Positions 52,835 through 62,391 are shown, counted from the stretch's first letter. The stretch is 64,000 nucleotides of DNA from MKSF01 sp037190225 (GCA_037190225.1 JBBCJL010000006.1:698380-762379); one strand, 5' to 3'. Numbers and translations: made by a program. Notes: generated by a model not told the origin, from the sequence alone.

Positions 52835-53926
52835 ATGCAATTACTTTCTTCCCTGCAGACACCCGGCCTCTCTCTAGCCAACAGGATCGTGATGGCCCCT
52901 ATGACCCGGTGCAGAGCCGATAACCCGGGCGTCATACCCAATGAGCTGATGTGCGATTATTACCGCCAGAGGGCTTCAGCCGGCCTGATCATTTCGGAAG
53001 GCGTCCATGTAAGCCCTATGGCAGTGGGCGGTCTTCGCGTTCCGGGGCTTTTTTCCGGTCCGCAGGTAGCGGGATGGCAGCAGGTCACGACAGCAGTACA
53101 CCAGGCGGGAGGCAAGATATTTGCCCAGCTATGGCACGTGGGCCGGCTATCGCATCCCGACCTGCTGGACGGACGGCTTCCCCTGGCTCCTTCTGCCGTT
53201 AATGCGGACTTTAAAGTATATGCGCATAAAGGCTTTGCAGCCACCGTAACACCCCGGGCGATGACCGAAGCCGATATCCGCCAGACGGTAACGGATTTTA
53301 CCGAGGCTGCCCGGAACGCGATCCTTGCAGGCTTTGACGGCGTGGAGATCCACGCAGCGAACGGCTACCTCTTTCACCAGTTCTTTGCCAGATGCTCCAA
53401 TACCCGGGCGGACGATTACGGCGGCAGCATTCCCAACCGGTGCCGGTTCCTGCTGGAAGTAACGGAAAGTATCGGTCGGGCCATCGGCATCACGAAAACG
53501 GCCATAAGGCTCTCTCCTTCGCTTGACCACACTTTCGGCATCCGGAAAGACGATGAAACGGAAGCCCTGTTCTCCTACCTGGCAACGACCCTGAATGATT
53601 ACAATATCGCGTATCTCCACATCAGCGGCTTCACCGCCCACAGCGAAGATCCCGATCCCGGCCGTACCATACTGGATACAGCCGCCCGTTACCGGAAGCT
53701 CTATAAAGGCACTTATATGATCAATAAGGGATTTACCGGTGATACCGCAGAAAGCGCTTTACAGAACGGACTTGCGGACCTGGTTTCTTTCGGGGAGCTA
53801 TTCATTGCCAACCCGGACCTGGCGGAACGCTTCAGGCACCAATGGCCTTTGAACCAGCCGGACCGGCGCACTTATTATACACCCGGAGCAAAAGGCTATA
53901 CCGACTATCCCTTTTACCGGGGCTGA
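52835..53926 (+). CDS. Old Yellow Enzyme-type alkene reductase
   Basis: The 363-aa product is an FMN-dependent NAD(P)H ene-reductase. RIVMAPMTRCRA, ISEGVHVSPMAVGG, QLWHVGRLSHPD (His pair that binds the substrate carbonyl), GFDGVEIHAANGYL and DYGGSIPNRCRFLLEV all belong to the family. It reduces activated C=C bonds, often electrophiles. The start at 52835 follows from the family; a longer upstream frame is read through the divergent kinase gene and is not real. A perfect palindrome lies directly before the ATG. Terminator 45 bases downstream. Confidence 0.95.
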   Translation: MQLLSSLQTPGLSLANRIVMAPMTRCRADNPGVIPNELMCDYYRQRASAGLIISEGVHVSPMAVGGLRVPGLFSGPQVAGWQQVTTAVHQAGGKIFAQLWHVGRLSHPDLLDGRLPLAPSAVNADFKVYAHKGFAATVTPRAMTEADIRQTVTDFTEAARNAILAGFDGVEIHAANGYLFHQFFARCSNTRADDYGGSIPNRCRFLLEVTESIGRAIGITKTAIRLSPSLDHTFGIRKDDETEALFSYLATTLNDYNIAYLHISGFTAHSEDPDPGRTILDTAARYRKLYKGTYMINKGFTGDTAESALQNGLADLVSFGELFIANPDLAERFRHQWPLNQPDRRTYYTPGAKGYTDYPFYRG

Positions 53927-53970
53927 CGACCTGCATTACAGATATAACCGCAACCCGGGATCTCCGGGAA

Positions 53971-54011
53971 CAGTAAAAGGACTGCCCGTTAAACGGGCAG
54001 CCCTTTTACTG
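53971..54011. terminator. Bidirectional terminator between the OYE gene and atpC
   Basis: CAGTAAAAGG-ACTGCCCGTT pairs with AACGGGCAGC-CCTTTTACTG (53971-54011) with one A-C mismatch in a stem of about 18 bp. It is usable by both converging genes. Confidence 0.85.
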
Positions 54012-54030
54012 TTATGATGCTTTGAAATGC

Positions 54031-54297
54031 TTATTTGCCTTCTACAGGTGCAGCGCTTTCCAGCACAACGGATGTCTTGTTATTGGAAGTTTCCACAAAG
54101 CCCCCGTTGATATGATACACTTCTGAGTTATTGCTGTTTTTATCAATGATGATCTTCATTTTACCTTCGCCCAATGCTGCCACCATAGGTGCATGGTTCT
54201 CTAAAATTTCAAACAGACCCTCCACACCCGGTAACTGAATACCATACACTTCTCCGCTGTATATTTTACGCTCCGGCGTCAATACTTCTAAAATCAT
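54031..54297 (-). CDS. atpC: ATP synthase epsilon subunit
   Basis: The 88-aa product is the epsilon (N-terminal beta-sandwich) subunit of F1: LEVLTPERKIYSGEVYGIQLPGVEGLFEILENHAPMVAALGEG is the standard start. It lacks the long C-terminal helical hairpin of other bacteria, as is usual in Bacteroidota, so inhibition by that hairpin is not expected. It follows atpD by 20 bases on the same strand. The gene ends at a strong bidirectional terminator. Confidence 0.95.
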   Translation of the reverse strand: MILEVLTPERKIYSGEVYGIQLPGVEGLFEILENHAPMVAALGEGKMKIIIDKNSNNSEVYHINGGFVETSNNKTSVVLESAAPVEGK

Positions 54298-54317
54298 AGA
54301 TGTTTTTATTTATTTGA

Positions 54318-55817
54318 TTAAGCCTCAGCCAATAATTTTTTACCTTTCTCAATAGCATCTTCTATGCTACCTACCAGGTTGAATGCAGCCTCAGGGTACT
54401 CGTCCACTTCACCGTCCAGTATCATATTGAAGCCACGGATCGTTTCTTCGATCGGTACCAGACAACCTTTCAGACCTGTAAACTGCTCCGCTACGTGGAA
54501 AGGCTGTGACAGGAAACGCTGTACACGGCGTGCACGGGATACGGTCAGCTTATCTTCTTCAGACAGCTCATCCATACCGAGGATGGCGATGATGTCCTGT
54601 AATTCCTTATAACGTTGCAGGATCTGCTTCACTCTTTCAGCACATTCGTAGTGCGCCTGCCCTACTACGGACGGCGACAGGATACGGGAAGTGGAATCCA
54701 GCGGATCCACCGCAGGATAGATACCAAGGTCAGCGATCTTACGGGACAGTACCGTAGTCGCATCCAGGTGGGCGAAAGTAGTGGCGGGAGCCGGATCCGT
54801 CAAGTCATCCGCAGGTACGTAAACCGCCTGTACGGAAGTAATGGAACCGGATTTTGTAGAGGTGATACGCTCCTGCATCAGACCCATCTCGGTAGCCAGC
54901 GTAGGCTGGTAACCCACCGCAGAAGGCATACGGCCCAGTAACGCCGATACCTCTGAACCTGCCTGTGTGAAACGGAAGATATTATCTACGAAGAATAAGA
55001 TGTCCTTACCTTTACCGTCACCGTCACCGTCACGGAAGTATTCAGCGATGGTCAGACCCGATAAGGCCACCCGTGCACGGGCGCCCGGCGGCTCGTTCAT
55101 CTGTCCGAACACGAAAGTGGCTTTGGATTCTTCCAGCTCTTTCAGGTTAACGGAAGACAGATCCCATCCGCCTTCTTCCATAGAGTGGATAAATTTATCG
55201 CCGTATTTAACCAGGCCCGCTTCGATCATCTCACGCATCAGGTCATTACCCTCACGGGTACGCTCACCCACTCCGGCAAATACAGACAGACCACCGTGAC
55301 CTTTGGCGATGTTGTTCATCAGCTCCTGGATCAGTACGGTCTTGCCCACACCGGCGCCACCGAACAGACCGATCTTACCGCCTTTGGCATAAGGACCGAT
55401 CAGGTCAATAACTTTGATACCTGTATATAATATTTCGGTAGAAGTGCTCAATTCTTCAAATTTGGGAGGCTTGTTGTGGATAGGACGCCTGTTATCGCCT
55501 GTAGGCTGCGGCAGACCATCAATTGCCAGACCCGTTACATTAAATAAACGACCTTTAATCTGATCGCCCGTAGGCATTGCAATGGCTTTGCCCGTATCTA
55601 TTACTTCCAGACCTCTCTCCAAACCTTCAGTAGCATCCATGGCAACGCATCTTACACTGTCTTCTCCCAAGTGTTGCTGTACTTCCAGGATGAGCTTATC
55701 TCCATTCGGTCTTACTAGCTCTAATGCAGAATAGATTTCAGGTAGCGTATTCTCTCCATCGAAATACACGTCAACTACCGGACCAATAATTTGCTTGATT
55801 TTACCTACGTTGGGCAT
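54318..55817 (-). CDS. atpD: ATP synthase beta subunit
   Basis: The 499-aa product is the catalytic beta subunit of F1: Walker A GLFGGAGVGKTVLI, and the signature block PAPATTFAHLDATTVLSR close to the C-terminal third (the family's PAVDPLDSTSR follows). Length is normal. It is co-transcribed with atpC. The remaining ATP synthase genes are not in the window, a separation usual in Bacteroidota. Confidence 0.98.
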   Translation of the reverse strand: MPNVGKIKQIIGPVVDVYFDGENTLPEIYSALELVRPNGDKLILEVQQHLGEDSVRCVAMDATEGLERGLEVIDTGKAIAMPTGDQIKGRLFNVTGLAIDGLPQPTGDNRRPIHNKPPKFEELSTSTEILYTGIKVIDLIGPYAKGGKIGLFGGAGVGKTVLIQELMNNIAKGHGGLSVFAGVGERTREGNDLMREMIEAGLVKYGDKFIHSMEEGGWDLSSVNLKELEESKATFVFGQMNEPPGARARVALSGLTIAEYFRDGDGDGKGKDILFFVDNIFRFTQAGSEVSALLGRMPSAVGYQPTLATEMGLMQERITSTKSGSITSVQAVYVPADDLTDPAPATTFAHLDATTVLSRKIADLGIYPAVDPLDSTSRILSPSVVGQAHYECAERVKQILQRYKELQDIIAILGMDELSEEDKLTVSRARRVQRFLSQPFHVAEQFTGLKGCLVPIEETIRGFNMILDGEVDEYPEAAFNLVGSIEDAIEKGKKLLAEA

Positions 55818-56129
55818 ATCGTTATATTATTAAAATGATTGTTATTTAATATAAATCGTGTGCAAAGGTAGTGTGTAAAATTAAAATAGAAAAATACATT
55901 GCTCAAAAAATATTTCCGTGCTGCTATTAAGGTGTTAATATGCGTTTATCCTGCCTTTTATTTTTTTCCGCGCTGCATAATATTCCCTGTAAATGGCCGT
56001 TAATGGTATTTTAGAGCACCGCAGGGACCCCGTAAATTATTTTAAGTACCAATGACCTATAATTATATAGTTTAACTAATTTTGTACCTTTGCACATTTC
56101 TATCTAATTCTTATTATCTGATTTTTTAA
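55818..56129. other. 312-base divergent promoter region between atpD and uppS
   Basis: On the minus strand TACCTTTG (55863-55870) is a -7 motif for atpDC, 46 bases before its start. On the plus strand TACCTTTG (56095-56102) is one for uppS, 27 bases before its start. The stretch between is AT-rich with no hairpin or coding frame. No -33 TTTG lies at the expected distance for either. Confidence 0.6.
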
Positions 56130-56888
56130 ATGGACTATACATCATTAATTGATACATCCAATATCCCCCGGCATATAGCCATCATTATGGACGGCAACGG
56201 ACGGTGGGCTAAGGAGCAGGGCTTTGATAGGGTGATTGGTCATAAGGAAGGCGTGAACAGTGTCAGAAAGGTAGTAGAAATTGCAGCAGAAACGGGTGTT
56301 AAGTTCCTGACCCTATATGCTTTCTCCACCGAGAACTGGAACCGCCCCAAGGAAGAGGTGGATGCATTGATGGAATTACTGGTGAGCGCCCTCAGGATGG
56401 AGGTGGAGTCACTTAAAAAGAATAATATACAGCTCAGGGTAATAGGCAACGTCCCTTCCCTGCCGGCACGCTGCCAGCACCAGCTGAACGAATCCATAGA
56501 TATCCTGAAAGATAATACCGGGCTGGTGCTTGTACTGGCCTTAAGCTATAGCTCCCGTTGGGAGATCACCCATATGGTGCGACAGATAGCCGCAGCCGTA
56601 AAGAGCGGCGCCATAGCGGAAAGCCAGATCACGGACGAGCTGGTACAACAGTTCCTGTGCACCAGCGATATCCCTGACCCGGAGCTGCTGATCAGGACAG
56701 GCGGAGAAGAGCGGGTCAGCAATTTCCTGCTGTACCAGATCGCTTATTCCGAATTGTATTTTACGGAAACCCAGTGGCCTGCGTTCGGAAAGGAAGACCT
56801 GCTGAAAGCCATTGCCGCTTACCAGAGCAGGGAACGCCGGTTCGGCAAGACCAGCGAGCAAATTCAAAACAAAGCAAAACACAGTTAA
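56130..56888 (+). CDS. uppS: Isoprenyl transferase (undecaprenyl diphosphate synthase type)
   Basis: The 252-aa product makes the long-chain isoprenoid carrier for the cell wall by cis-condensation of isopentenyl diphosphate. HIAIIMDGNGRWAKEQGFDRVIGHKEG holds the catalytic Asp; LTLYAFSTENWNRPKEEVDALM and DPELLIRTGGEERVSNFLLYQIAYSELYF are the substrate-binding signature. It is followed after 14 bases by bamA, so it heads an envelope operon. Confidence 0.97.
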   Translation: MDYTSLIDTSNIPRHIAIIMDGNGRWAKEQGFDRVIGHKEGVNSVRKVVEIAAETGVKFLTLYAFSTENWNRPKEEVDALMELLVSALRMEVESLKKNNIQLRVIGNVPSLPARCQHQLNESIDILKDNTGLVLVLALSYSSRWEITHMVRQIAAAVKSGAIAESQITDELVQQFLCTSDIPDPELLIRTGGEERVSNFLLYQIAYSELYFTETQWPAFGKEDLLKAIAAYQSRERRFGKTSEQIQNKAKHS

Positions 56889-56902
56889 TTTAAATCATAT
56901 AG

Positions 56903-59557
56903 ATGTTGAACTTGAAAGGCTGGAAAATAGCAGCATTTGTTGCAATAAGCCACATAATAGTCCCCCAGGTACAGGCACAGCTGGGAGGAAAAAAAACGGG
57001 GCAATTGTCTATGCAGAAAGACGACAGATTCGAGATCGTGGATATCACGGTGACCGGGACGCAGTTCCTGGACCCGGATCTGTTAAAGATAGTTTCCGGA
57101 CTACACAAAGGCGATAAGATAGAACTGGAGAACGATGCGGCCATCACGACCGCGATGAAGAAGCTCTGGGAGCAGAAGCTGATAGAGAACGTCAGGATAG
57201 ATGTTATCAAGCAGGAAGATAAGAGGGTCTGGCTGAACATTGACATCGTGGAGCGGCCCAAGCTGGGCAGCGTCAGCGTCCGCGGCGTGCGCAGCACCCA
57301 GGAGACCGAGATCAAAAATAAGCTGAAGCTGGGCGAAAACCGGATGATCACGGAAGCGCTGAAGCTGGACATGCAGGAAACGATCAAAAAGTACTTCATC
57401 GAGAAAGGCTTCAATAATGTGAGCGTGACCATGGAGGAAAAGAAAGATCCGAACAAGGCCTTTACAGACCTGGTGATCTATATCAACAAGGGACAGAAGA
57501 TCAAGATCAACAACGTCAATATCGTCGGCAATGAAGAGGTGCCCACCGCGCGCCTCCGTCGTGCCATGAAAGGCACCAAGGAAGGTCCCAGGCTTTCCCT
57601 GGCACCCGCATATAATACTTCCATATACGGCTCCGAAGAGGACAGGAGCTTTAAGACCTATGTCAGGAACTGGGGCTTTCTCTCCCCTACCAAGACCCTG
57701 AGCATCCTGAATCCTTATTTCCGGTATAATTTTTTCTCAGGCGCCAAGTACAGCGCAACCAAGTTTGAAGAAGATAAAGAGTCCATTATCAACGTATATA
57801 ATAACTTAGGCTACAGGGATGCCCAGATCGTTGCGGATACGGTATATTCCCCCGACGGGCGTAATATCAATATAGACGTGAAAGTAGCCGAGGGCAAAAA
57901 ATATTACTTCGGGGATATCGAGTACAGGGGCAATACGGTCTATTCAGATTCGCTGATCCACAGGATCGTCAATATCAAGAAAGGCGATGTGTACAACCGC
58001 CAGAAGCTGGAATCCCGCCTGGGTCTCCAGATGAACCCGGAAGGAACGGTGGACCTGTCCGGCATGTACCTGGATAACGGGTACCTGTTTTTCCGCGCTA
58101 CGGCACAGGAGAAAAATATCGTCAACGATACGATCCATTATGTGGTCAACCTGACGGAAGGCCCGGTGGCCATTATCAAGCACGTGGATATATCCGGCAA
58201 TCTTAAGACCAATGACCACGTGATCCGAAGGGAGCTTTACACCCTGCCGGGCAGCAAGTTCAGCCGTTCGGACGTCATACGTTCCATAAGGCAGCTGAGC
58301 GTACTGGGCTTTATAGACCCGGAAAAGCTGCACCCCGATATCAAGCCGAATATGACCGATTATACCGTGGATATAGATTATCAGGTAGCGGAGAAGTCAT
58401 CCGACCAATTCGAGGTATCTGCCGGTTACCAGGGTAGCCGGATCGGCTTTTTCGGTTCCGTAGGACTGGTATTCAATAATTTCTCCATCCGGAATATCAC
58501 CAAGCCCAAGTACTGGGATCCGCTGCCGGCAGGCGACGGGCAGAAGCTGTCCCTCAGGTGGCAGTCCAGCGGGCTGTTCTTCAATTCCGGAAACCTGACC
58601 TTTACCGAGCCCTGGCTGGGTGGCAAAAAGCCCAATTCCCTTACCGTTTCGGGCGTATGGACCCGGCTGAGCAATGCCACCGGAAGCCTGTGGAGCGGCA
58701 ATGCGGATGCCAGCGCCAGCTATATTAAGAATATCGGCGGCGGTGTTACTTTCGGTAAGCGGCTGAAATGGCCGGACGATTATTTCGTATTTTCCGTGGG
58801 TCTCAATTACCAGAATTACTTTTTAAAGGATTACGCGCTGTCCAGTCTCGGGGAGTTCACGAACGGCTCCGCCAATAACCTGCACCTGAAGCTGACCTTA
58901 GCACGCAACTCCCTGGATCATAACCTGTTCCCGAGAAGCGGTAGCAATATCACATTTTCGGCACAGCTGACCCCTCCTTATTCTATGCTTTCGGAAAAGG
59001 ATTATTCCGGCATGTCCACCAAGGAGAAGTATAAATGGATAGAATACCATAAGTACCGCTTCAACGCGGAATGGTACCAGAAGATATACGGTAACCTGAT
59101 CTTAAAGATATCGGCCAAGTACGGGTTGCTGGCCTCCTATAACAAGGACCTGGGCCTATCTCCGTTTGAAAGGTTCCAGCTGGGTGGAGACGGTCTGTCG
59201 GGTATGCAGTTCATCGTGGGTAAGGACATCATCTCTCACAGGGGCTACGAGATCTATGAGCAGGACGCCACCATTTTTAACAAGTATTCGGTAGAATTAC
59301 GCTATCCGTTCTCTATGGCGCCTACCGCCACCATATTCGGCCTGGTGTTCGCAGACGGCGCCTATGCCTGGCAGAATGCCAAGCAATACAACCCGCTGCA
59401 GCTGAACCGCTCTGTCGGCGCGGGACTGAGGCTGTACCTGCCGATGTTCGGGCTGATGGGACTGGATTACGGTATCGGTATCGACAGGTACACTCCCGGT
59501 ATGAGCCTCAGCCAGTACGCCAGGTTCTCCTTTATGTTAGGATTTGAGCCGGAATAG
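56903..59557 (+). CDS. bamA: Outer-membrane protein assembly factor BamA
   Basis: An 884-aa exported protein (signal around ISHIIVPQVQAQ). It has several POTRA domains (EIVDITVTGTQFLDPDLLKIVSGLHKGDKI, IKINNVNIVGNEEVPTARLRRAMKG, GDIEYRGNTVYSDSLIHRIVNIKKGDVYNR, IKHVDISGNLKTNDHVIRRELYTLPG) and a C-terminal Omp85 barrel (GFFGSVGLVFNNFSIRNI and the final LSQYARFSFMLGFEPE). BamA inserts beta-barrel proteins into the outer membrane and is essential. Second gene after uppS. Two skp-like chaperone genes follow. Confidence 0.96.
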   Translation: MLNLKGWKIAAFVAISHIIVPQVQAQLGGKKTGQLSMQKDDRFEIVDITVTGTQFLDPDLLKIVSGLHKGDKIELENDAAITTAMKKLWEQKLIENVRIDVIKQEDKRVWLNIDIVERPKLGSVSVRGVRSTQETEIKNKLKLGENRMITEALKLDMQETIKKYFIEKGFNNVSVTMEEKKDPNKAFTDLVIYINKGQKIKINNVNIVGNEEVPTARLRRAMKGTKEGPRLSLAPAYNTSIYGSEEDRSFKTYVRNWGFLSPTKTLSILNPYFRYNFFSGAKYSATKFEEDKESIINVYNNLGYRDAQIVADTVYSPDGRNINIDVKVAEGKKYYFGDIEYRGNTVYSDSLIHRIVNIKKGDVYNRQKLESRLGLQMNPEGTVDLSGMYLDNGYLFFRATAQEKNIVNDTIHYVVNLTEGPVAIIKHVDISGNLKTNDHVIRRELYTLPGSKFSRSDVIRSIRQLSVLGFIDPEKLHPDIKPNMTDYTVDIDYQVAEKSSDQFEVSAGYQGSRIGFFGSVGLVFNNFSIRNITKPKYWDPLPAGDGQKLSLRWQSSGLFFNSGNLTFTEPWLGGKKPNSLTVSGVWTRLSNATGSLWSGNADASASYIKNIGGGVTFGKRLKWPDDYFVFSVGLNYQNYFLKDYALSSLGEFTNGSANNLHLKLTLARNSLDHNLFPRSGSNITFSAQLTPPYSMLSEKDYSGMSTKEKYKWIEYHKYRFNAEWYQKIYGNLILKISAKYGLLASYNKDLGLSPFERFQLGGDGLSGMQFIVGKDIISHRGYEIYEQDATIFNKYSVELRYPFSMAPTATIFGLVFADGAYAWQNAKQYNPLQLNRSVGAGLRLYLPMFGLMGLDYGIGIDRYTPGMSLSQYARFSFMLGFEPE

Positions 59558-59569
59558 CATAAGTTGTCT

Positions 59570-59577
59570 TAACTTTG
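59570..59577 (+). promoter_or_regulatory. Candidate promoter of the first skp gene
   Basis: TAACTTTG fits TAnnTTTG, with TTTG at 59543-59546 (23 bases before it) as a possible -33 element. Leader about 65 bases. This would allow the two skp genes to be transcribed apart from bamA. Confidence 0.55.
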
Positions 59578-59644
59578 CATTATATTAAACCTTAATCGCA
59601 AGCAGCAGTCTTATAAAACACCAGCATTAAAAGAAAAAAATATT

Positions 59645-60169
59645 ATGAAAAAATATCTTATAGCAGCAGCCGTTTTAGCAGCAGGCAGCTTTGCCTACCA
59701 GGCAGACGCACAGGTACAGAAATATTTTGTGATAGATTCCAAATACATCCTGGAAAAGATCCCCGAATATACCGATGCCCAGAAGAAGCTGGATGATGCT
59801 TCCAAGGCATGGCAGGAAGAGGTGGATAAGAAAATGCAGCAGGTAGACCAGATGTACAGGAGCTACCAGGCAGAAAGAGCGCTGCTGTCTGAAGAGGCGA
59901 GGAAGAAAAGGGAAGACGAGATCGTTATGAAGGAAAAAGAGGCCAAGGACCTGCAGAAAAAATACTTCGGCTATGACGGTGAGCTGTATAAAAGACGCCA
60001 GGACCTGGTAAAGCCTGTCCAGGATAAGGTATTCAATGCCGTTCAGCAATTCGCCCAGCAGAGAGGCGCCGAGATCGTGTATGATAAGGCCGGCGGCGTT
60101 ACCATTTTCTACGCGGACCCCAAGCTGGACAAATCCGATGAAATTGTCAAAATGATCAATAAAAAGTAG
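59645..60169 (+). CDS. OmpH/Skp-family periplasmic chaperone
   Basis: The 174-aa product has a cleavable signal (MKKYLIAAAVLAAGSFAYQADAQ), the family's first strand (KYFVIDSKYILEKIPEYTDAQKKLD), a long charged coiled-coil arm (about residues 45-125) and the closing helix and strand (RGAEIVYDKAGGVTIFYADPKLDKSDEIV). It holds unfolded outer-membrane proteins on the way to BamA, whose gene is directly upstream. Followed by a second copy. Confidence 0.93.
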   Translation: MKKYLIAAAVLAAGSFAYQADAQVQKYFVIDSKYILEKIPEYTDAQKKLDDASKAWQEEVDKKMQQVDQMYRSYQAERALLSEEARKKREDEIVMKEKEAKDLQKKYFGYDGELYKRRQDLVKPVQDKVFNAVQQFAQQRGAEIVYDKAGGVTIFYADPKLDKSDEIVKMINKK

Positions 60170-60251
60170 CTGAAAGGTCTTTTGAAATAAAAATAACATT
60201 AATATTGCACTGCAATAACACCTAACAATTATTAAAACAAAACAGGAAAGA

Positions 60252-60797
60252 ATGAAAAAAGTATTGCTTTTAGTAGTAGCCGCTTTAACCCTGGGTCTTC
60301 AGGTAAATGCCCAAAAAGCTCCTGCTGCTCAAAATACTCAGGCCACCACCGGCGCTTCACCCAAGAAACTGGGCTATCTGAATTCCCAGGAGCTGCTGAG
60401 CGCTATGCCGGAGTATAAAAAAGTCAACGAAGACCTTGAAGCTTATTACAAACAACTGGAAGCGGATTTTGCGGAGCTTAGCAAGGAGTATCAGAACAAA
60501 ATGAAAGATTATGAAGATAAGGTCAGAACCCTGAGCGAATCCATGAAAGAGGTAAAGCAGAAGGAAATAGTGGCTTTACAGCAAAATATCGAAGACTTCC
60601 GTACTTCTTCCCAGGAAAAGCTGTCCAAGAAAGAAGCGGAGCTGGTGAATCCTTTATTGAAAAAGATCCAGGATGCTATTGACGCAGTAGGTAAGGAAAA
60701 TAACTTTGATTATATCTACAATGAGTCTGCCCTGCTCTATGCTAAAGATTCTGAGAATATCACACCGCTGGTAAAAGCGAAGCTGGGTATCAAATAA
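60252..60797 (+). CDS. OmpH/Skp-family periplasmic chaperone, second copy
   Basis: The 181-aa product has the same plan: signal (MKKVLLLVVAALTLGLQVNAQ), a Gln/Ala/Pro-rich spacer, first strand (KKLGYLNSQELLSAMPEYKKV), a coiled-coil arm and closing part (NNFDYIYNESALLYAKDSENITPLVKAKLGIK). It is a tandem relative of the preceding gene, 82 bases downstream. Two skp genes in tandem after bamA are usual in this phylum. Confidence 0.93.
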   Translation: MKKVLLLVVAALTLGLQVNAQKAPAAQNTQATTGASPKKLGYLNSQELLSAMPEYKKVNEDLEAYYKQLEADFAELSKEYQNKMKDYEDKVRTLSESMKEVKQKEIVALQQNIEDFRTSSQEKLSKKEAELVNPLLKKIQDAIDAVGKENNFDYIYNESALLYAKDSENITPLVKAKLGIK

Positions 60798-60830
60798 TCC
60801 ATTACATCCTCCCGATCGGGAAGATAAAAA

Positions 60831-60860
60831 TAAGGCCGTATCTTTCCGGATACGGCCTTA
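60831..60860 (+). terminator. Terminator of the bamA-skp region
   Basis: TAAGGCCGTATC (60831-60842) and GATACGGCCTTA (60849-60860) form a perfect 12-bp stem with a 6-base loop; a short T-run follows. Confidence 0.85.
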
Positions 60861-60987
60861 TGCTTTTAACAGGCGAGCATATACTATCTATATATAGGCA
60901 ACAAAGTCATTATAAGTTACCCATTATTATAAGAGATTCCTCACATCCGTTCGGAATGACCAGCACCCTCAGTGCCTTTATAGTAAG

Positions 60988-61479
60988 TTACCTGTTCTTT
61001 AGTAAGGAATATTTCCTCAAGAAGTCCTTCCTGTATTCCCCCATTTTATGACCCGTCAATTTATCATGAAGTTCATAATACACTTTTGCCTGCTCCCAAT
61101 CTTGTATCTTAGGATTTGATTCATACAATAAAGCCATGTTTTCTACGGCATCCGGATATAAAGAATCAGCCGCTTTTTTCATCCAGTATATCATTTTATC
61201 CTCATTATTGAAATAGAATACATCATTGATCATTACACCGTATTCGTAAAAACACGCAAGATTAAACTGGGCTTCAGGATGACCGGCATATGCAGCTTTC
61301 CGTAAATGTTCCAGTTGTTTACCAACCCATTGTTTTTTCTGCTCCTCTGTATATACATTCCACTTCTCATACAATTCATATCTTATCTTTTCTGATAACA
61401 AAAAGTGTTTGTCCCCTTTCATATGATCTTTTATCTTTTTTAGAGCCTCCCGGTCACACCAGCCCGGACGTTCAAGCAT
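60988..61479 (-). pseudogene. Sel1-repeat protein gene, probably frameshifted near its start
   Basis: This 163-aa frame contains Sel1-type repeats (QLEHLRKAAYAGHPEAQFNLACFYEYG, then KMIYWMKKAADSLYPDAVENMALLYES) after a region REALKKIKDHMKGDKHFLLSEKIRYELYEKW. It begins ATGCTTGA, overlapping by eight bases the end of a short upstream frame whose protein (ending GAGRWNNA) runs naturally on into LERPGWCDREAL. A single-base shift would join the two, so this is likely one gene broken by a frameshift. Sel1-repeat proteins often act as immunity proteins or protein-binding scaffolds. The position behind an RHS tip and two lipoproteins fits an orphan immunity role, by inference. Confidence 0.65.
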
Positions 61480-61612
61480 TGTTCCATCGACCAGCTCCAG
61501 GAATTATTTTAGCAGAATCTGTAGGATAAGGTCGTAATCCTTTGAAATAAGCCATTTTTATCTCAGCATATTCTGAGCGGGCCAGCATACCCGTGGCACC
61601 GGGCTTAAGCAT
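61472..61612 (-). pseudogene. N-terminal fragment of the Sel1-repeat gene
   Basis: A 46-aa frame (ATG 61612, TGA 61472-61474) reads MLKPGATGMLARSEYAEIKM, followed by AYFKGLRPYPTDSAKIIPG and AGRWNNA. It overlaps the next frame by eight bases and the two proteins join into a continuous sequence if one base is added or removed near 61475-61480. The alternative, two genes coupled by the ATGCTTGA overlap, is less likely because 46 residues without any fold would be unusual. Confidence 0.5.
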
Positions 61613-61701
61613 TTTATATTATTGATTTACCGGTTGCTGTTACTCTTTTTTGAAAACAGTCTATAACTAATTAAAAAAAACAACAGTCTGAATACACAAC
61701 A

Positions 61702-62196
61702 TCATCTATTAGCATACCTCACATACATGTTGAAAAGATTTATAATATTTTCTTTATCATCCTCATTATCCATGTTATCCAAATATTTAACCGCTTCTTC
61801 AAAATACATTTTAAAATCGGGCTTATCTATTAAAATCTCCCCCTTCATCTTTTTAAGGTCACCAGACAGAAAATCAATTATCATATAATCCTTTACTGTT
61901 TTCTCAAGAGTTTCCAAAGTATGGCCACTTGACCTGGGAGCATTTAAAACATTATAAAGTATATCCAATGAGCCGGAATCCACTATGATTATTCTATCCG
62001 AGATCTCTAAACCGATGGTATCAAAATATGCGTCCAAAAGAGCTGTATCATAAGTAATATACACACCCATAGTGCCTGCACCTCCATTATAGCTGCTTAA
62101 TAGCCTGATATATTCACATTTTTCTGTTTGCTTTGTTGAACAAGAAACAAATATGGCAAGAATTGACAGGCAGGCAAAAACCATTCTTAACTTCAT
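61702..62196 (-). CDS. Lipoprotein behind the second RHS tip, function unknown
   Basis: A 164-aa lipoprotein: MKLRMVFACLSILAIFVSC gives the lipobox (FVSC). The mature part is acidic and mixed alpha/beta (GVYITYDTALLDAYFDT, RIIIVDSGSLDILYNVLNAP, acidic helix DNEDDKENIINLFNMYVR). No family recognised. It lies 310 bases after another lipoprotein gene in an AT-rich block of exported orphan genes behind an RHS tip, the usual place for immunity genes. The role is inferred from position only. Confidence 0.72.
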   Translation of the reverse strand: MKLRMVFACLSILAIFVSCSTKQTEKCEYIRLLSSYNGGAGTMGVYITYDTALLDAYFDTIGLEISDRIIIVDSGSLDILYNVLNAPRSSGHTLETLEKTVKDYMIIDFLSGDLKKMKGEILIDKPDFKMYFEEAVKYLDNMDNEDDKENIINLFNMYVRYANR

Positions 62197-62294
62197 AATA
62201 TACGTTTATATTTAACGAATAGACTGTATTTTTAGAAAGGTCGATGCATAAACTTCTATAACCACAAAGATAATTACCTGATCTGAATTTATCC

Positions 62295-62312
62295 ACCAAC
62301 TCCTTTGATACA
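62295..62312. repeat. 18-bp direct repeat, copy 1
   Basis: ACCAACTCCTTTGATACA, repeated exactly at 62451-62468. In one minus-strand frame both copies encode VSKELV, so the repeat may be a remnant of duplicated coding sequence. Confidence 0.7.
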
Positions 62313-62360
62313 CTTGCTCCCCGGTAGCTGCAGCAGAGGTTATTTTTTGCCCTTAAAACA

Positions 62361-62391
62361 GAGCGGGACAGGTCATAACCTATCCCGCCTC
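62361..62391 (-). terminator. Terminator of the lipoprotein gene behind the second RHS tip
   Basis: GAGCGGGACAGGT and ACCTATCCCGCCT pair around CATA with one C-A mismatch. On the minus strand it is followed by TGTTTTAAGG and lies about 115 bases after the gene's stop. Confidence 0.65.
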
